Under the pieces are notes generated by a model. It was not told the DNA's origin. It searched no databases and saw only the letters and a list, made by a program, of their open reading frames with translations. DNA of 64,000 bases, taken from assembly GCA_009829735.1 (NCBI GenBank), contig CM020620.1:11281420-11345419 (forward strand). Direction: 5' to 3'. Numbering within the stretch: position 1 is the stretch's first letter; every line of letters begins with the position of its first letter. The stretch is from Pyropia yezoensis (lineage: Eukaryota; Rhodophyta; Bangiophyceae; Bangiales; Bangiaceae). Position numbers and translations under genes: made by a program. Of this stretch, positions 30,880 to 41,100 are shown in pieces.

Positions 30880-32296
30880 GCCCTTGCGCGGGCGTCGGTG
30901 GGGGGCAGTGGCGGCGGTGGCAGCAGCGGCGGTGGCGGCGGCGGCGGTAGCACTGCTTCCGCCACCGCCGCCGCTGCCGCGGCTGGTGCCGCCGCCGCCG
31001 CCGCCACGACCGTAGGTGGCCGCCGCCACCGGCACCTCCACACTATCCTGCGGTCGCTGGCGGCTGGCGACGTGGCCGCGGCGGGCGCCGCGCTTGGCGC
31101 TGCTTGCGAAGAGGAGCTGGTGGCGGTGGGCCGCGGCGGGCCGGGTGGGTCGGCCGCGGCCGTGTACTTGGCGGCGGGGCGGCTGCGACTGCTGGGCGAC
31201 GTCGAGGCCACCGCGGCAGGGGTGCTGCAGCTAGGGCAGGCGACGGTCGCGGTGGAGGTGGCGGCGGGGTGGCGTGGGGAGGGGGGAGCACCCGGGCGAG
31301 GCGCCTACCGCACCGCCGCGTCGGCGTCGGCGGCGGCGGCGGAGGCGGCGCTTGCGGCCGCCGAGGCGCGGTGGCGCGTCGAGGCGCGGACGCTGTTGTC
31401 CGCCGGCCGGGCCGTGCGGTCCGATCTGACCGCCACCGCCGCTGCGCTGCGGCGGTGGCGCTGCGCTACCGCCTGGCGGGAGTGCTGCAGCTGGGCGACC
31501 GACACCGCCGGCTGGGCGCCGACGCGGCGGCGCACCTGATGGCCACCGCCCCTGCTGGCGCGGGCTGGGCGCACGCCGGCCGGGTGGTGCGCGCAGTGGC
31601 GGCGGCCGGGGGGGAGGAGAGGGAGGGGGGGGAAGGGGGGAGCCCCCGTGGGGCTGCTGTGCCCGTCGTCGACGCGGACGCGGCGGCCATCCGGCTGGCA
31701 GGCGCCAAGGTGCTGTGGGCGGCGAGGGAGGACTGCAACTTCCGTTCGCGCGCGCTGCGGGCCGCCCTGCGGCTTGTGGCCGACCTCGGCGCCCGCCTGC
31801 CCGATGGCAGCCGCTGCGGCGGCGGCGGCAAGGGCACGGCGCGCGGTGGCACGGCGGCGGTGCCGCCGCCGCCCGCCGACGTGGCCGCCGCGGTGACCGC
31901 CACGACGGCGGGTGCCCGCCCCAGAGGCAGTTGACGTCGCCGTAGGCGCCGCCGCCGCCGCCGCCGCGGTGGAGCTGTCGGCGGTGCGCGCTAAGGCTTC
32001 TCGCGCCGTCGCCCGCTGGTCGGCCGACACGCGGGCGGAGCAGGCGCGAAAAGTGTTTGACAAGAACCTCGGCCTGGGCGTTGCCGCGTGGGGTGGGGGG
32101 GGGGGGGGGACGGTCCGTCCGCGGCGGCGGCGGCGGCAGCGGCTGGCGGCGCCGCCGCAGCCGCCGCCGACCAGGACCTGCTGCACCTGGAAGAAGACGA
32201 CACGGACAGCGTCGACGGTGGCGGCGGTGGTGGTGGTGTCCGGCACCCCGACGCCCTGAACGCTGTCGAGGTCGACGCTGCCACTGGTGGCAACGG

Positions 32297-32329
<33 letters not shown>

Positions 32330-32636
32330 CGACGCCAGCATCGCCGCCTGGTCGGTGCTGACGCAGATAGTCGGGGTCCTGGCGGTGGCTGCTGCCGCCG
32401 CAGCCGCCGCAGCCCTCTCGCGCGGGCTCGCCCTGTCCCCCTCTGACCTTCCCGCTGGGTGGGCGGCGACGCTGTTGAGCAGCCACCCACTGGCGGGCGC
32501 CACCCCCCCCTTTCCCCCCAAGCTGGTGACCTGGTACCAACTGCACCCGCAAGCCGACGTGCCGTCACGGGTGGCCGACTGGTGCTTTTCCGAGCGCCCC
32601 TCGAGGGCCGTCTGCGTGTGTCAACGCCACCTCTGA
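30880..32636 (+). CDS. Alpha-helical repeat protein, frames broken at G runs
   Basis: Protein-like sequence appears on the plus strand in successive frames: a helical repeat region (HTILRSLAAGDVAAAG, VYLAAGRLRLLGDVEATAAG), then LAGVLQLGDRHRRLG, IRLAGAKVLWAAREDCN, VARWSADTRAEQARKVF and finally an Ala-rich hydrophobic segment before LPAGWAATLLSSHPLAG. The helices look TPR- or FAT-like, but I do not recognise the family. Frame changes coincide with long G or GGC runs (for example 32094-32106), so introns or homopolymer length errors are both possible. A stop follows the final CVCQRHL near 32636. Confidence 0.45.
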
Positions 32637-32811
32637 AAAATACACGAAACTCCACATTACCAACATGCACGCACCCTTCTCACAGGACACCGATTGAAAT
32701 TTGTCATGGCACGAGCAAAGGGAGAAATAGAAAGCACATGCGACGCAAACGGTTGCAGCCAACGAACGCAAGCAGCAGGAAAGGACAGCACGCACCGAGA
32801 CCCTCCACCTC

Positions 32812-35706
32812 CTAGTCGTCGCAGTAGTGCCGTTGAAAAGTGCTGTTTGAACGGAAAACTCGCTGACAATGACGACATGTCAAACGGACAAGCGCACCTC
32901 CAGGCAGACGAATAGCAAGACGATTGGGGTCGACCATGGGCCCCTTGCCCTTCGTGGACTTGCGCACCGGCTCCTTAGCCTCGTATTGACGACGGCCGCT
33001 GCCGTTGCCAACACCGCCGTGACGACCTCCATGCCCGTCGCCAGCGCGGGCTCCCGCCTGACTGGACCGACGGCGCGGGCTGCGGCTGTAACTGCTTCTG
33101 CGACGCCGCCCCCCCCGCCCAGTGAAATCGATACGGCCGCTGCTGCTGCCGCTGCTGCTGCCGCTGCTGCTGCTGCTGCTGGAAGAGGGGCTCCTGGCAC
33201 GACGACGGTAGTCACATGCGTTGCGACTGCGCGACCTGCGGCGACTTCTCCGAGGGCTGCGACTGCGCAACCGGGAGCTGCGCGAAGAGGTGCCGCGGCT
33301 GCGACGGCTTGACGCGCGACCGCGTCGGCTGCGGCTCCGGATGCGCTTGCGGCTGCGGTGGTTGTTGGGGTCGCGCCCCTCGCCGCGCACAGTAGTCGGA
33401 GTGAGCCAAGTGTCGGGGTCTTCCGACGTCCGCGCAACGCGACCACCAGCACGTGCCCCAGACACTTCGTCAGCACCGGTTACAGCGCGAGCAGCATGCG
33501 GCCGCGCCGGTGCTGCGGTCGATCGCGCCACTGGCGGCGCCGCCGGGACAGCCGGCACATGCGGCCCAGGCGGCTCGGCCGGTGAAGGTACAGGCGGCGC
33601 AGGCTCCGCCGGCGCAGCGGCCGCTGCAGAGTGCACCATGTGCATGTCTGGCAAACCGATAAACTCCAACATGTCGCCGCCGTCCCGCGTAAACTCGTCC
33701 TGCGCCCGCCTCACAGTCGCTGCTTGGTTCATCAGCGACGCCTTGTCGTTCATCCGCTGCAGCAGCAGTAGGGATTGTTCGTGAGCGCGCCCAGTGCAAT
33801 GCCGAAGCATGGCCACCGGTGAGTCGAAGGCGCTGTTACACGCAGAGCACCACCATCGCTCGAAGTTCATCTCGCGCAACTGCGCAGGGGGTGCCGCCTC
33901 CTGATACCGCATCGACGCCATCCGCTTCTTGTGCGGCTGCCCAGCCAGATGCTGCTCCATTGGCGCCCGAGAACTAAGGTACTTGCGGCAGGCAGTGCAA
34001 ATGAGGAAGGTGGAGTTCGCTACACTCTTGACGCAGGGCGTAAAACCAATGGCAGGCTCAAGATCAGCTCGCGGTCCGGCACCGCCGGCGACGTCATAGT
34101 GGTAGCCGCCGTCCGCATCATAGTCACCGTCATCGCCAGCAAAGCCCCCGGCTACCTGACCTGTCCAGAGGTGTTCGCCACCTTGCCCACCGGGGGTGCC
34201 GTCAACACCGTCAGCACCGCCGGGACAGCCGGAACCACTCGGACCCCCGGCATTACTCGGACCACCGCCAACAATCGGACCACCGGGACGGTGGGTATAT
34301 GCAGCATCGACACCGTGATGCCGTCTGCCGTCACGACCGGCGCCGGCGCTGCCACTCGGGTGGCCGGCACCAGCACCGCCGCGGGCGGCTTTACGTGCAC
34401 CGCCAGCACGACCGCCACCGCCGCCTTCGCCGTACGCCCCCCCCGCAGCGACGCCACAACCCTCGTATGTCGCACTGGCGCCGACACCACCGCCACCATA
34501 GACACCGCCGGTGGCCCAACGCGCATGCTCACCGACACCATGGGTAGAGTCACCGGCATAGAAATCACCGCCTCCACCATCGCCACGGGGATAGCCGCGG
34601 ACTGCACCGCCGCCGCCACGAGCACATCCGCCGTGAGCGCGGCCTCCACCACTCGCATAGGCACCACCGGCAGTGCCAGCGCCGTAAGCGCCGCCCGCAC
34701 CGCTGGGGCCTCCACCGTAGCCGTCCCCGGCGCCGCCAGCACGGCCGCTAAACGCATCCCCAGCGCGGCCGGCGGCAGGACCAGAACCTCCGACGGCTGC
34801 GCCCGCGCCTGCGCCGTAGCCGCCACCTGCACCTCCATCACGCCAATCATGAGCACCGCCGCCAACACCGTCGCCACGTGGATAGCCGTCGCCTCCGTTG
34901 ACACCGCGACGAGCGTGATCGCCACGCGGATAGCGGCCGCCTGCACCTCCATCGCGCCCAGCATGAGCACCGCCGCCATCACCGCCGCCACGGGGATAGC
35001 CGTCGCCTCCGTTGACACCGCCACGAGCGTAACCGCCACGCGAAGGGCTGCCGCCTGCACCTCCATCGCGCACAGCATGAGCACCGCCGCCATCACCGCC
35101 TCCTCGGCGATAGCCGTCGCCTCCGTTGCCACCGCCACGAGCGTGACCGCCACGCGAATAGCTGCCGCCTGCACCTCCAACACGCCCAGCATATGCACTG
35201 CCGCCATCACCGCCGCCACGGGAATAGCCCTCGCCTCCGTTGCCACCGACACGAGCGTGACCGCCACGCGGATAGCCGCCGCCTCCACCGCCGCCGCCAC
35301 GAGCACTTCCGCCGTCGGCACGGCGTGCTCCACGAGCATCGACACCGCCGGCGTAATCGCCGCCGCCATGGCCAGCAGGACCAGCACTTCCGCCACTAGC
35401 GCCGCCGGCGTCGCCACCATTCTCGCCGGCCGAGCCACGGTCACTACAGGCATATGCCGCAGGGCCACGGCCGCCAGTGCGACCGTAGCCATCGCAGGGA
35501 CGCTCTGCGGCACCGACAATTGCACCACCTGCGCCGTCGGCACCACGAGCGAGGAGGCCGCCGTGAGCGGCAACAGCCGGAGCGTCCTGGCCGCCTTCAG
35601 GGCGCCCTGCGCCACCCCCAATCACACTGGAACCCGCGTCATATCCGCTGACGAGCACATCATCACAATCTGCAGCTCTACTAGTCGCATCCGCGGGGTC
35701 GTCCAT
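32812..35706 (-). CDS. Zinc-finger protein with Gly-rich repeats and RS domain
   Basis: A long uninterrupted frame; I prefer the ATG at 35706 (MDDPADATS), though it is open to 35889. Order: Gly/Asp-rich repeats of about 39 residues in the N-terminal half; a C2H2 finger of U1/matrin type (CTACRKYLSS...HLAGQPH); a second finger (CSACNSAFDS...HCTGRAH); a Pro/Ala-rich linker; an Arg/Ser-rich region with SRSRRGRASSRRSR and SRSPRRSRRRSRSR runs; and a last finger at the C-terminus (CRHCQRVFRSNSTFQRH). Matrin/U1-type fingers bind RNA and RS domains are typical of splicing factors, so a role in nuclear RNA processing is likely but inferred. The neighbouring gene at 30880-32636 is convergent. Confidence 0.75.
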   Translation of the reverse strand: MDDPADATSRAADCDDVLVSGYDAGSSVIGGGAGRPEGGQDAPAVAAHGGLLARGADGAGGAIVGAAERPCDGYGRTGGRGPAAYACSDRGSAGENGGDAGGASGGSAGPAGHGGGDYAGGVDARGARRADGGSARGGGGGGGGYPRGGHARVGGNGGEGYSRGGGDGGSAYAGRVGGAGGSYSRGGHARGGGNGGDGYRRGGGDGGGAHAVRDGGAGGSPSRGGYARGGVNGGDGYPRGGGDGGGAHAGRDGGAGGRYPRGDHARRGVNGGDGYPRGDGVGGGAHDWRDGGAGGGYGAGAGAAVGGSGPAAGRAGDAFSGRAGGAGDGYGGGPSGAGGAYGAGTAGGAYASGGGRAHGGCARGGGGAVRGYPRGDGGGGDFYAGDSTHGVGEHARWATGGVYGGGGVGASATYEGCGVAAGGAYGEGGGGGRAGGARKAARGGAGAGHPSGSAGAGRDGRRHHGVDAAYTHRPGGPIVGGGPSNAGGPSGSGCPGGADGVDGTPGGQGGEHLWTGQVAGGFAGDDGDYDADGGYHYDVAGGAGPRADLEPAIGFTPCVKSVANSTFLICTACRKYLSSRAPMEQHLAGQPHKKRMASMRYQEAAPPAQLREMNFERWWCSACNSAFDSPVAMLRHCTGRAHEQSLLLLQRMNDKASLMNQAATVRRAQDEFTRDGGDMLEFIGLPDMHMVHSAAAAAPAEPAPPVPSPAEPPGPHVPAVPAAPPVARSTAAPARPHAARAVTGADEVSGARAGGRVARTSEDPDTWLTPTTVRGEGRDPNNHRSRKRIRSRSRRGRASSRRSRGTSSRSSRLRSRSPRRSRRRSRSRNACDYRRRARSPSSSSSSSSGSSSGSSSGRIDFTGRGGRRRRSSYSRSPRRRSSQAGARAGDGHGGRHGGVGNGSGRRQYEAKEPVRKSTKGKGPMVDPNRLAIRLPGGALVRLTCRHCQRVFRSNSTFQRHYCDD
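34830..35300 (-). repeat. 117-bp coding tandem repeat
   Basis: Four to five units of 117 bp (39 residues), rich in GGDGYPRGGGDGGGAHA-like sequence, inside the zinc-finger/RS gene. For example, the GAGCACCGCCGCCATC block recurs at about 34965 and 35082. The period is a multiple of three, so the frame is kept. Confidence 0.85.
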
Positions 35707-35889
35707 ATCGCCACCGTGACGATGACGAAGGACAGCACCCCCCGGCACGTTACTCGCATCACCTGCATCATAGATGACGCCGGTTGGGCCGGCGGCACTG
35801 GTCGGCCCCAGCCTCCGCGTGTCCAAACGGCATGACAGCTTTCCTGAACCGACAAGAGAAATAGCGTGACACGGAAATACAGAACACAA

Positions 35890-36503
35890 GATCCGTCAGA
35901 CACAGCTTCTCAACAGAGCGCCGCGGACAGGCACCGCGCGCACCAGATCGCGCCCACACACAAGAGACGGAAAATGAGCCACCGAGGACACCGGACACGC
36001 GTACAGCTAGTTCTTGATTCGCAACTTCCGCGTGTGGCAAAGCGTCTTCGCAGCTCCGGTCCAAACGTCCACAGCAGCACAACGAAGATGCACAATCCAA
36101 ACAGGGCGATACATGCACACGACGCCAGCAAGAGGGTCGCGACCCTCCACGACCCTCCGTCGTGACCACTCATCCAACCACGTGGGGGCCTCGCCTCGCG
36201 CGACCAGCTGACACGAACAAGTAGACCCTGTGCCTGTTCTTCATATCTGCCGCAATTTTTGCCTGACTGTCCAATCAGAAGTGCCAAACGCGATTCTTCG
36301 ATTCAACAGGGGTTGACCACGGCGCTCGACAACTGACGTGAAAAGTCGGAAATGCAGCGGAGAAAAGGCACGGCACCCATCCGCGACGATGGACGTCGGG
36401 CGTCCCTACGGCGTTTGTTTTCAATTGCACTCGAGAGCCAGGGGCGGCGGATTGGTACCCCCAGGCGACTTGGCCGCAAAATGCGGGCAGGTGCTTCAGG
36501 CAC
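35890..36503. other. Divergent spacer, promoter candidate region
   Basis: Lies between the minus-strand zinc-finger/RS gene and the plus-strand Ala-rich gene, so both promoters could be here. No TATA box or other specific element was recognised. Confidence 0.4.
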
Positions 36504-38620
36504 ATGTTGCAGCACATGTGCCAAACCGCGCGCAGACACGAGGACGCTCGCGGCGCCGCCTTTTACCGGCTTTTGACTGACCGTGCAACTGCCGCAAACG
36601 CCGCCGCAGTTGTCGCGGCTTGCGTCCCCGGTCCGCTGCCCCCACACTCACTCGACGGAGCCGGGGGGACCGTCGCGTTGTCAGCTTTGGTCGCCGCGGC
36701 GGCGACGGGGGCAACGCTGCTGTGGGAGGTCGCAGAGAGGGCGGTGGCGGTGGTCGCCGCCGCAGAAGCAGCCGCAGCGTTGTCCGCCGTGGCCACAGGG
36801 GCGTCGGTGCCGGAGCTTGCCGTCGCAGGCCCGGATGCGTCGTCAACGGCAGTGCTGGCCGCGGCGGCGGCTGTGCCGGAGTTGTTGACGGCGGTCGCCG
36901 TGGCGGGACAGCGGCAACGGCGGCGATGTCGGTGGTGGTCGCCGCGACGGCGTGTGCGGCGGCATTGTGGCCGGCGGTCGCCACGGCGGTGGCGGCAGAC
37001 ATGGCCGCCGCGGCGACGGCGGCGGCGGCGTTGTGGTTGACAGAGGTCACTATGATGATGCCGGTAGAGGCCGCTGGGACTGCGGCAGCGGCGGCGATGT
37101 CGGTGGTGGTCGCCGCGACGGCGTGTGCGGCGGCATTGTGGCCGGCGGTCGCCACGGCGATGGCGGCAGACATGGCCGCCGCGGCGACGGCGGCGGCGGC
37201 GTTGTGGTTGACAGAGGTCACTATGATGATGCCGGTAGAGGCCGCTGGGACTGCGGCAGCGGCGGCGATGTCGGTGGTGGTCGCCGCGACGGCGTGTGCG
37301 GCGGCATTGTGGCCGGCGGTCGCCACGGCGGTGGCGGCAGACATGGCCGCCGCGGCGACGGCGGCGGCGGCGTTGTGGTTGACAGAGGTCACTACGATGA
37401 TGCCGGTAGAGGCCGCTCGGACTGCGGCAGCGGCGGCGATGTCGGTGGTGGTCGCCGCGACGGCGTGTGCGGCGGCATTGTGGCCGGCGGTCGCCACGGC
37501 GGTGGCGGCAGACATGGCCGCCGCGGCGACAGCGGCGGCGGCGTTGTGGTTGACAGAGGTCACTACGATGATGCCGGTAGAGGCCGCCGGAACTGCGGCA
37601 GCGGCGGCGATGTCGGTGGTGGTCGCCGTGACGGCGTGTGCGGCGGCATTGTGGCAGGCGATCGCCACGGCGGTGGCGGCAGAGATGGCCGCCGCCGCGG
37701 CTGCGGCGTCGTTGCTTGCCGTATTCTTGGCGGCCACCGCGACGGCGGTTTTATTCGCCGTGGTCGCCGAAGCAGCGGCAAGCGTGGCGTCGTTTGCGGT
37801 GGTCGCATCGGTGGCGGCCCCGGAGGCGTTGTCGGCGGTGGACGCCGACTGCGGCGGCAGCTGTGGCGACAATGTCGCCGGCGGTCGCCGCGCCGGCGCC
37901 AGTGATCGCCGCGGCGTGGTCGGCGGTGGTCGCCGCGGCGGTGGCGGCCGCGGGGATGCGGGCGGTGATTCCCGCGGCGGCAGCTGTGGCGACAATGTCG
38001 CCGCCGGTCGCCGCGCCGGCACTAGTGGACGCCGCGGCGTTGTCGGCGGTGGTCGCCGCGGCGGTGGCGGCCGCGGCGTTGCGGGCGGCAATCCCCGCGG
38101 CGGCAGCTGTGGCGACAATGTCGCCGGCGGTCGCCGCGCCGGCGGCAGTGGTCGCCGCGGCGTTGTTCACTGTGTTTGCCGCGGTGGCGCCCGCTGTGGC
38201 GGCGGCGGCGGCGTCCCGGTGTGGGGTGGTTGTCGCGGCGGTCTTGACGGCGGAGGTGTTGGTAGTTGTCGCCGCCGCCGCGCCGGCAGTGGTCGCTGTG
38301 GCGGCGGCGGCGACGACTTTTGTGTGCGGTGGTCATCCTGGCCACCGGGACGACGGCGTTGTTGGCGGTGGTCGCCGCAATGGCGGTGGCGGCGTACGAC
38401 GCGGTGGTCGCCGCGGTGGCGGCTGCGGCGGGGTTTTTGGCACGGCCGCCACCGGCATCCACGGCTGCGGCGGGTGTCGCAGTCGAGATGAGAGCTTCGG
38501 GCGATGCAGAATGGGGATGTCTGCGAGCCGGGGGTGAGGGCGGAACTGTACGACGCCGGCTTCGACGCCGGCAAAGGGAGCGGTGGCGGAGGATGCATGT
38601 GGGAGAGCAGGGAGTCAATC
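36504..38620 (+). CDS. Ala-rich tandem-repeat protein, provisional
   Basis: From ATG 36504 the plus strand gives a protein-like N-terminus (MLQHMCQTARRHEDARG) and then long Ala/Val-rich helices. These continue as 57-residue repeats containing AALWPAVATAVAADMAAAA and LWLTEVT, then 41-residue repeats containing AVATMSPAVAAPA. The frame shifts at least twice (near 36900 and near 37800-38330) between the protein-like stretches. Helical repeats of this kind could form an ARM/HEAT-like rod or membrane-associated helices; no known domain is clear. The opposite strand is also open over much of the region because the period is 171 bp in GC-rich DNA. The plus strand is preferred because of the non-repeat N-terminus. 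Confidence 0.4.
36905..37700. repeat. 171-bp tandem repeat
   Basis: About 4.6 units with the same landmark (GTCGCCACGGC) at 36977, 37148, 37319, 37490 and 37661, exactly 171 bp apart. Copies differ at only a few positions. The length is divisible by three and the array is open on both strands. Confidence 0.93.
37854..38180. repeat. 123-bp tandem repeat
   Basis: The landmark GCGGCAGCTGTGGCGACAAT recurs at 37854, 37977 and 38100, 123 bp apart, giving 41-residue repeats. It follows the 171-bp array directly. Confidence 0.9.
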
Positions 38621-38717
38621 TGAATATGAGTGACAAGGGAAAAAGTTATGTTACGTTCACCGCGACGGGCAAGACCGATGCTCACCCACAGCCAGCACTC
38701 ACAACGCCACCACAGAT

Positions 38718-39449
38718 TCAGTCGCGACGACCGCGAATGCGCCGCGCCAGCATGATGTCCTTGAGGGTAACGGTGACGCGCTTGGCATGGGACGCGCACA
38801 GCACAGCGTCCTCAAAAAGCTGCACAACGTGCTGCTCCCCCACCTCCTGCAGCGCCGAGAAGGCGGCCTCCTGGAAGCGCATGCCAGGGGTGGCGACATT
38901 ATCAGCTATCTCACGAACAAAGCGCTTGAAGGGCGCCTGAGGGATGAGAAGGCCGGGGTGCTTCTGAAAGTGACGAATCTCTCGCAAGGCCACGGTGCCA
39001 GGGCGATAATGACGCACAGGCATGCGAATGCCTGCGTTGGCATGAATGCGGCGCCGCGCGGCAGCGGTGGGCTTGCGCCTGGTCTTGGCGACGAAAGGCG
39101 GGCAGCGCTGCGGCGTCACATTCTTCACGCGGCCAATGTCGGTGGGTGGGAAGGGGGAGACGGGTGGAGAGACGGGCGGGGAGGGAGGGGGGTATGAAAG
39201 AGGGGTGCGGACAGCGGTGTGCACGTACAGAGCGACAGTGTGCACGAATGGGTGGGCTCCTGGGGGATAGGTGCGACCACCAGGTTGGTTCGGGGAGGAC
39301 AGTCGCCATCCTGGGCCTTTATAGCTGCAGCCAGAGGCCAGGGATGCCGACTGAGCCCGTCGGGCCGCAAAGACGACCGACAAACTCTGACGGTGGTCAC
39401 CGCGGATGTCTCCTGCTTGCACAAAAACGCGGGAAACGTGGCGTGCCAA
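38718..39449 (-). CDS. Divergent histone H3, candidate CENH3 (CENP-A)
   Basis: The last 97 residues form an H3 histone fold from [20 protein letters not shown] to [10 protein letters not shown], encoded at 38718-39011. Differences from canonical H3 point to a centromeric variant. Loop 1 ([11 protein letters not shown]) is one residue longer than canonical; the helix 1-2 region reads [15 protein letters not shown]; and the N-tail ([26 protein letters not shown]) lacks the standard MARTKQTARKS sequence. CENH3 proteins typically have a divergent tail and a longer loop 1. The start is uncertain: homology begins near 39095, the frame is open to 39449, and the stretch between has a long pyrimidine tract. 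An intron or a short first exon is therefore possible. An H3 variant without centromere function is the alternative. Confidence 0.75.
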   Translation of the reverse strand: MARHVSRVFVQAGDIRGDHRQSLSVVFAARRAQSASLASGCSYKGPGWRLSSPNQPGGRTYPPGAHPFVHTVALYVHTAVRTPLSYPPPSPPVSPPVSPFPPTDIGRVKNVTPQRCPPFVAKTRRKPTAAARRRIHANAGIRMPVRHYRPGTVALREIRHFQKHPGLLIPQAPFKRFVREIADNVATPGMRFQEAAFSALQEVGEQHVVQLFEDAVLCASHAKRVTVTLKDIMLARRIRGRRD

Positions 39450-39949
39450 AAGTTATGGGCTTCCTGTGAGATGAAGAAATTAATGATGCTGCGCAGCCCC
39501 CACGGCGCTTTCCCGCAAACACGAGGCGCAGTGGTCCCTGCTGGTGAGAATGCAGAGGACGACCAGTTGTGACACTGTGTGATTCGTACTCGTGGGAATC
39601 CTGTGCGCTGGTGGTTCCCACCGGTTGTGGGGATTCGTTTGTGGGGATACACCCTTGCCACAGCGTGTGCCTGCCCACCAACACGAAAGCAGTGCGGAGT
39701 GCGTGTGGGAATGCATCCCGCTCGGACGCATGGCAAGGGGTAGGCCAGTGCAGCTCTTTTTGAGCCGCGGAGAGAGAGGTGCTCAGCGAGCCGTCTTTCG
39801 TGCGGAACCCCCATGAGAAGATATCACTGTCGGACGTGTGACTGTGCCCGTGACTGCACACGCTCCACACGTTGTTCAATCACAACCATCCACGTCGCTT
39901 GGCAGCCCCCCAGGCAGCACTGACCAATGACAAGGACGGAACGTGGTCC
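39450..39949. other. Spacer upstream of the H3 variant
   Basis: No convincing coding sequence. As the 5' flank of the H3-variant gene it should hold its promoter, but no specific element was recognised. Confidence 0.4.
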
Positions 39950-40374
39950 CTGTTTGCGGCAGCCGAGAACAACCCGGACTGGAAGACCCGCTCCGATTTC
40001 AGGGAATGGCCGCGGTCGGGCCGTCCGATTCACATCGCGAACAACCATGGCTCGCACAGAGGTCGTGGGCCGCCATATTTAGCAAACAGGGACGTGCATT
40101 AGCAAACCGGACTGGAACCACCTCGCCCATTTCACCGGTCCACACCAACCCACGGCAACCTGTGACACGGTTTGCGCAGTGGTCCCCGGAAGCCCGCGAT
40201 CTGGCCATCGCGGAGCACGTGACCCCCACAACCAGCACTACTTCCCAACACAATGGAGCTACACGAAAGTCCGGCGGACGTGTGACACGCCTGGAAGACC
40301 AGCCAGGGGCGGTGTCGAGGTCCCGTCAAAGGTTGCGTTCCACACCGATGTGGCCATTTTTGGGAAAAGCACCA
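39950..40374 (-). mobile_element. MITE, copy c, inverted and partial
   Basis: The right end (AAAAGCACCA at 40374, then TA) is the reverse complement of the left end of copy a (24522). About 290 bp next to it match 24522-24810 closely, including the CCAGTCCGG and GGTGTGGACCGG blocks, and weaker similarity continues to about 39950. The second terminus was not found. Confidence 0.75.
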
Positions 40375-40987
40375 TATGTTAAGGCTGTGGCAAAACAGTC
40401 CCGACTCTGGCGCCACCTTTACCCTTGCAGCCAGCTTTGCTGGCGTCGCGCCGGGAAGGCGACGCCGAACACATCCAACGTCACCACAGGAGCGCGTACG
40501 ACTGACCGGTGGATTGAGGAAGTGACTGAGGGCCAAGGTCAGAGGACTGTGCACGATACGGACAGGTACTGGCAAGGTAGGGCGAAGGCCTGCCGGCGAG
40601 TTCTCAGCCACAAAACAAGGGAATTTAGTACATTAAACCATACATGAATCTATCACATTAACCTACATATGGACGGATTTATCTGGGCTGTAAATAATCC
40701 CAATTGTTTATCTATGGCACGGCGACCACGCCCCCTCCCTGGGCGGGCGGCGACGCTAGCGTAACGAGCTACTGCTCTATTCCATACATGTAAATACGCA
40801 TATACATGTACTGTACAGTACAAACACCCTCAACTGGCATGAGGTGCATACCTATGTATTAAAGCACGGTCGGCGTGGAGGTCATTTTCCCAGTATGCGT
40901 TTGTAGGCAGTCCTGGGCCGCTGCAGGGGGGACACGGTGAAAAAGACAAAAAACACTGGCACGTAGCCTCTGACTATCTACATATAG
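40375..40987. other. AT-richer spacer
   Basis: Lower GC than its surroundings, with short A/T-rich words and TGTACTGTACAGTACA-like palindromes near 40805-40825. No gene recognised. Confidence 0.5.
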
Positions 40988-41100
40988 TGCGTCCCGTAAA
41001 AAGTGGACGTGCTCGTGTCGTGATCATGTCGAAAATCGGCCACTGGACCAATCAAACCCACACTGCACGACCCGTGCACGTCCACTTTTTACGGGACGCA
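40988..41100. mobile_element. Small element with perfect 24-bp inverted ends
   Basis: A 24-bp sequence beginning TGCGTCCCGTAAAAAGTGG at 40988-41011 is repeated exactly in inverse at 41077-41100, with 65 bp between. The size and ends suggest a minimal MITE or a foldback element. A diverged relative of its left end and inner part lies at about 48692-48765. Confidence 0.8.

Noticed and set aside
36905-37700. 171-bp repeat as a centromeric satellite because of its length and the nearby H3 variant
   Set aside because: The match to the primate alpha-satellite length is coincidence; the array is short, in frame and inside a coding-like region.
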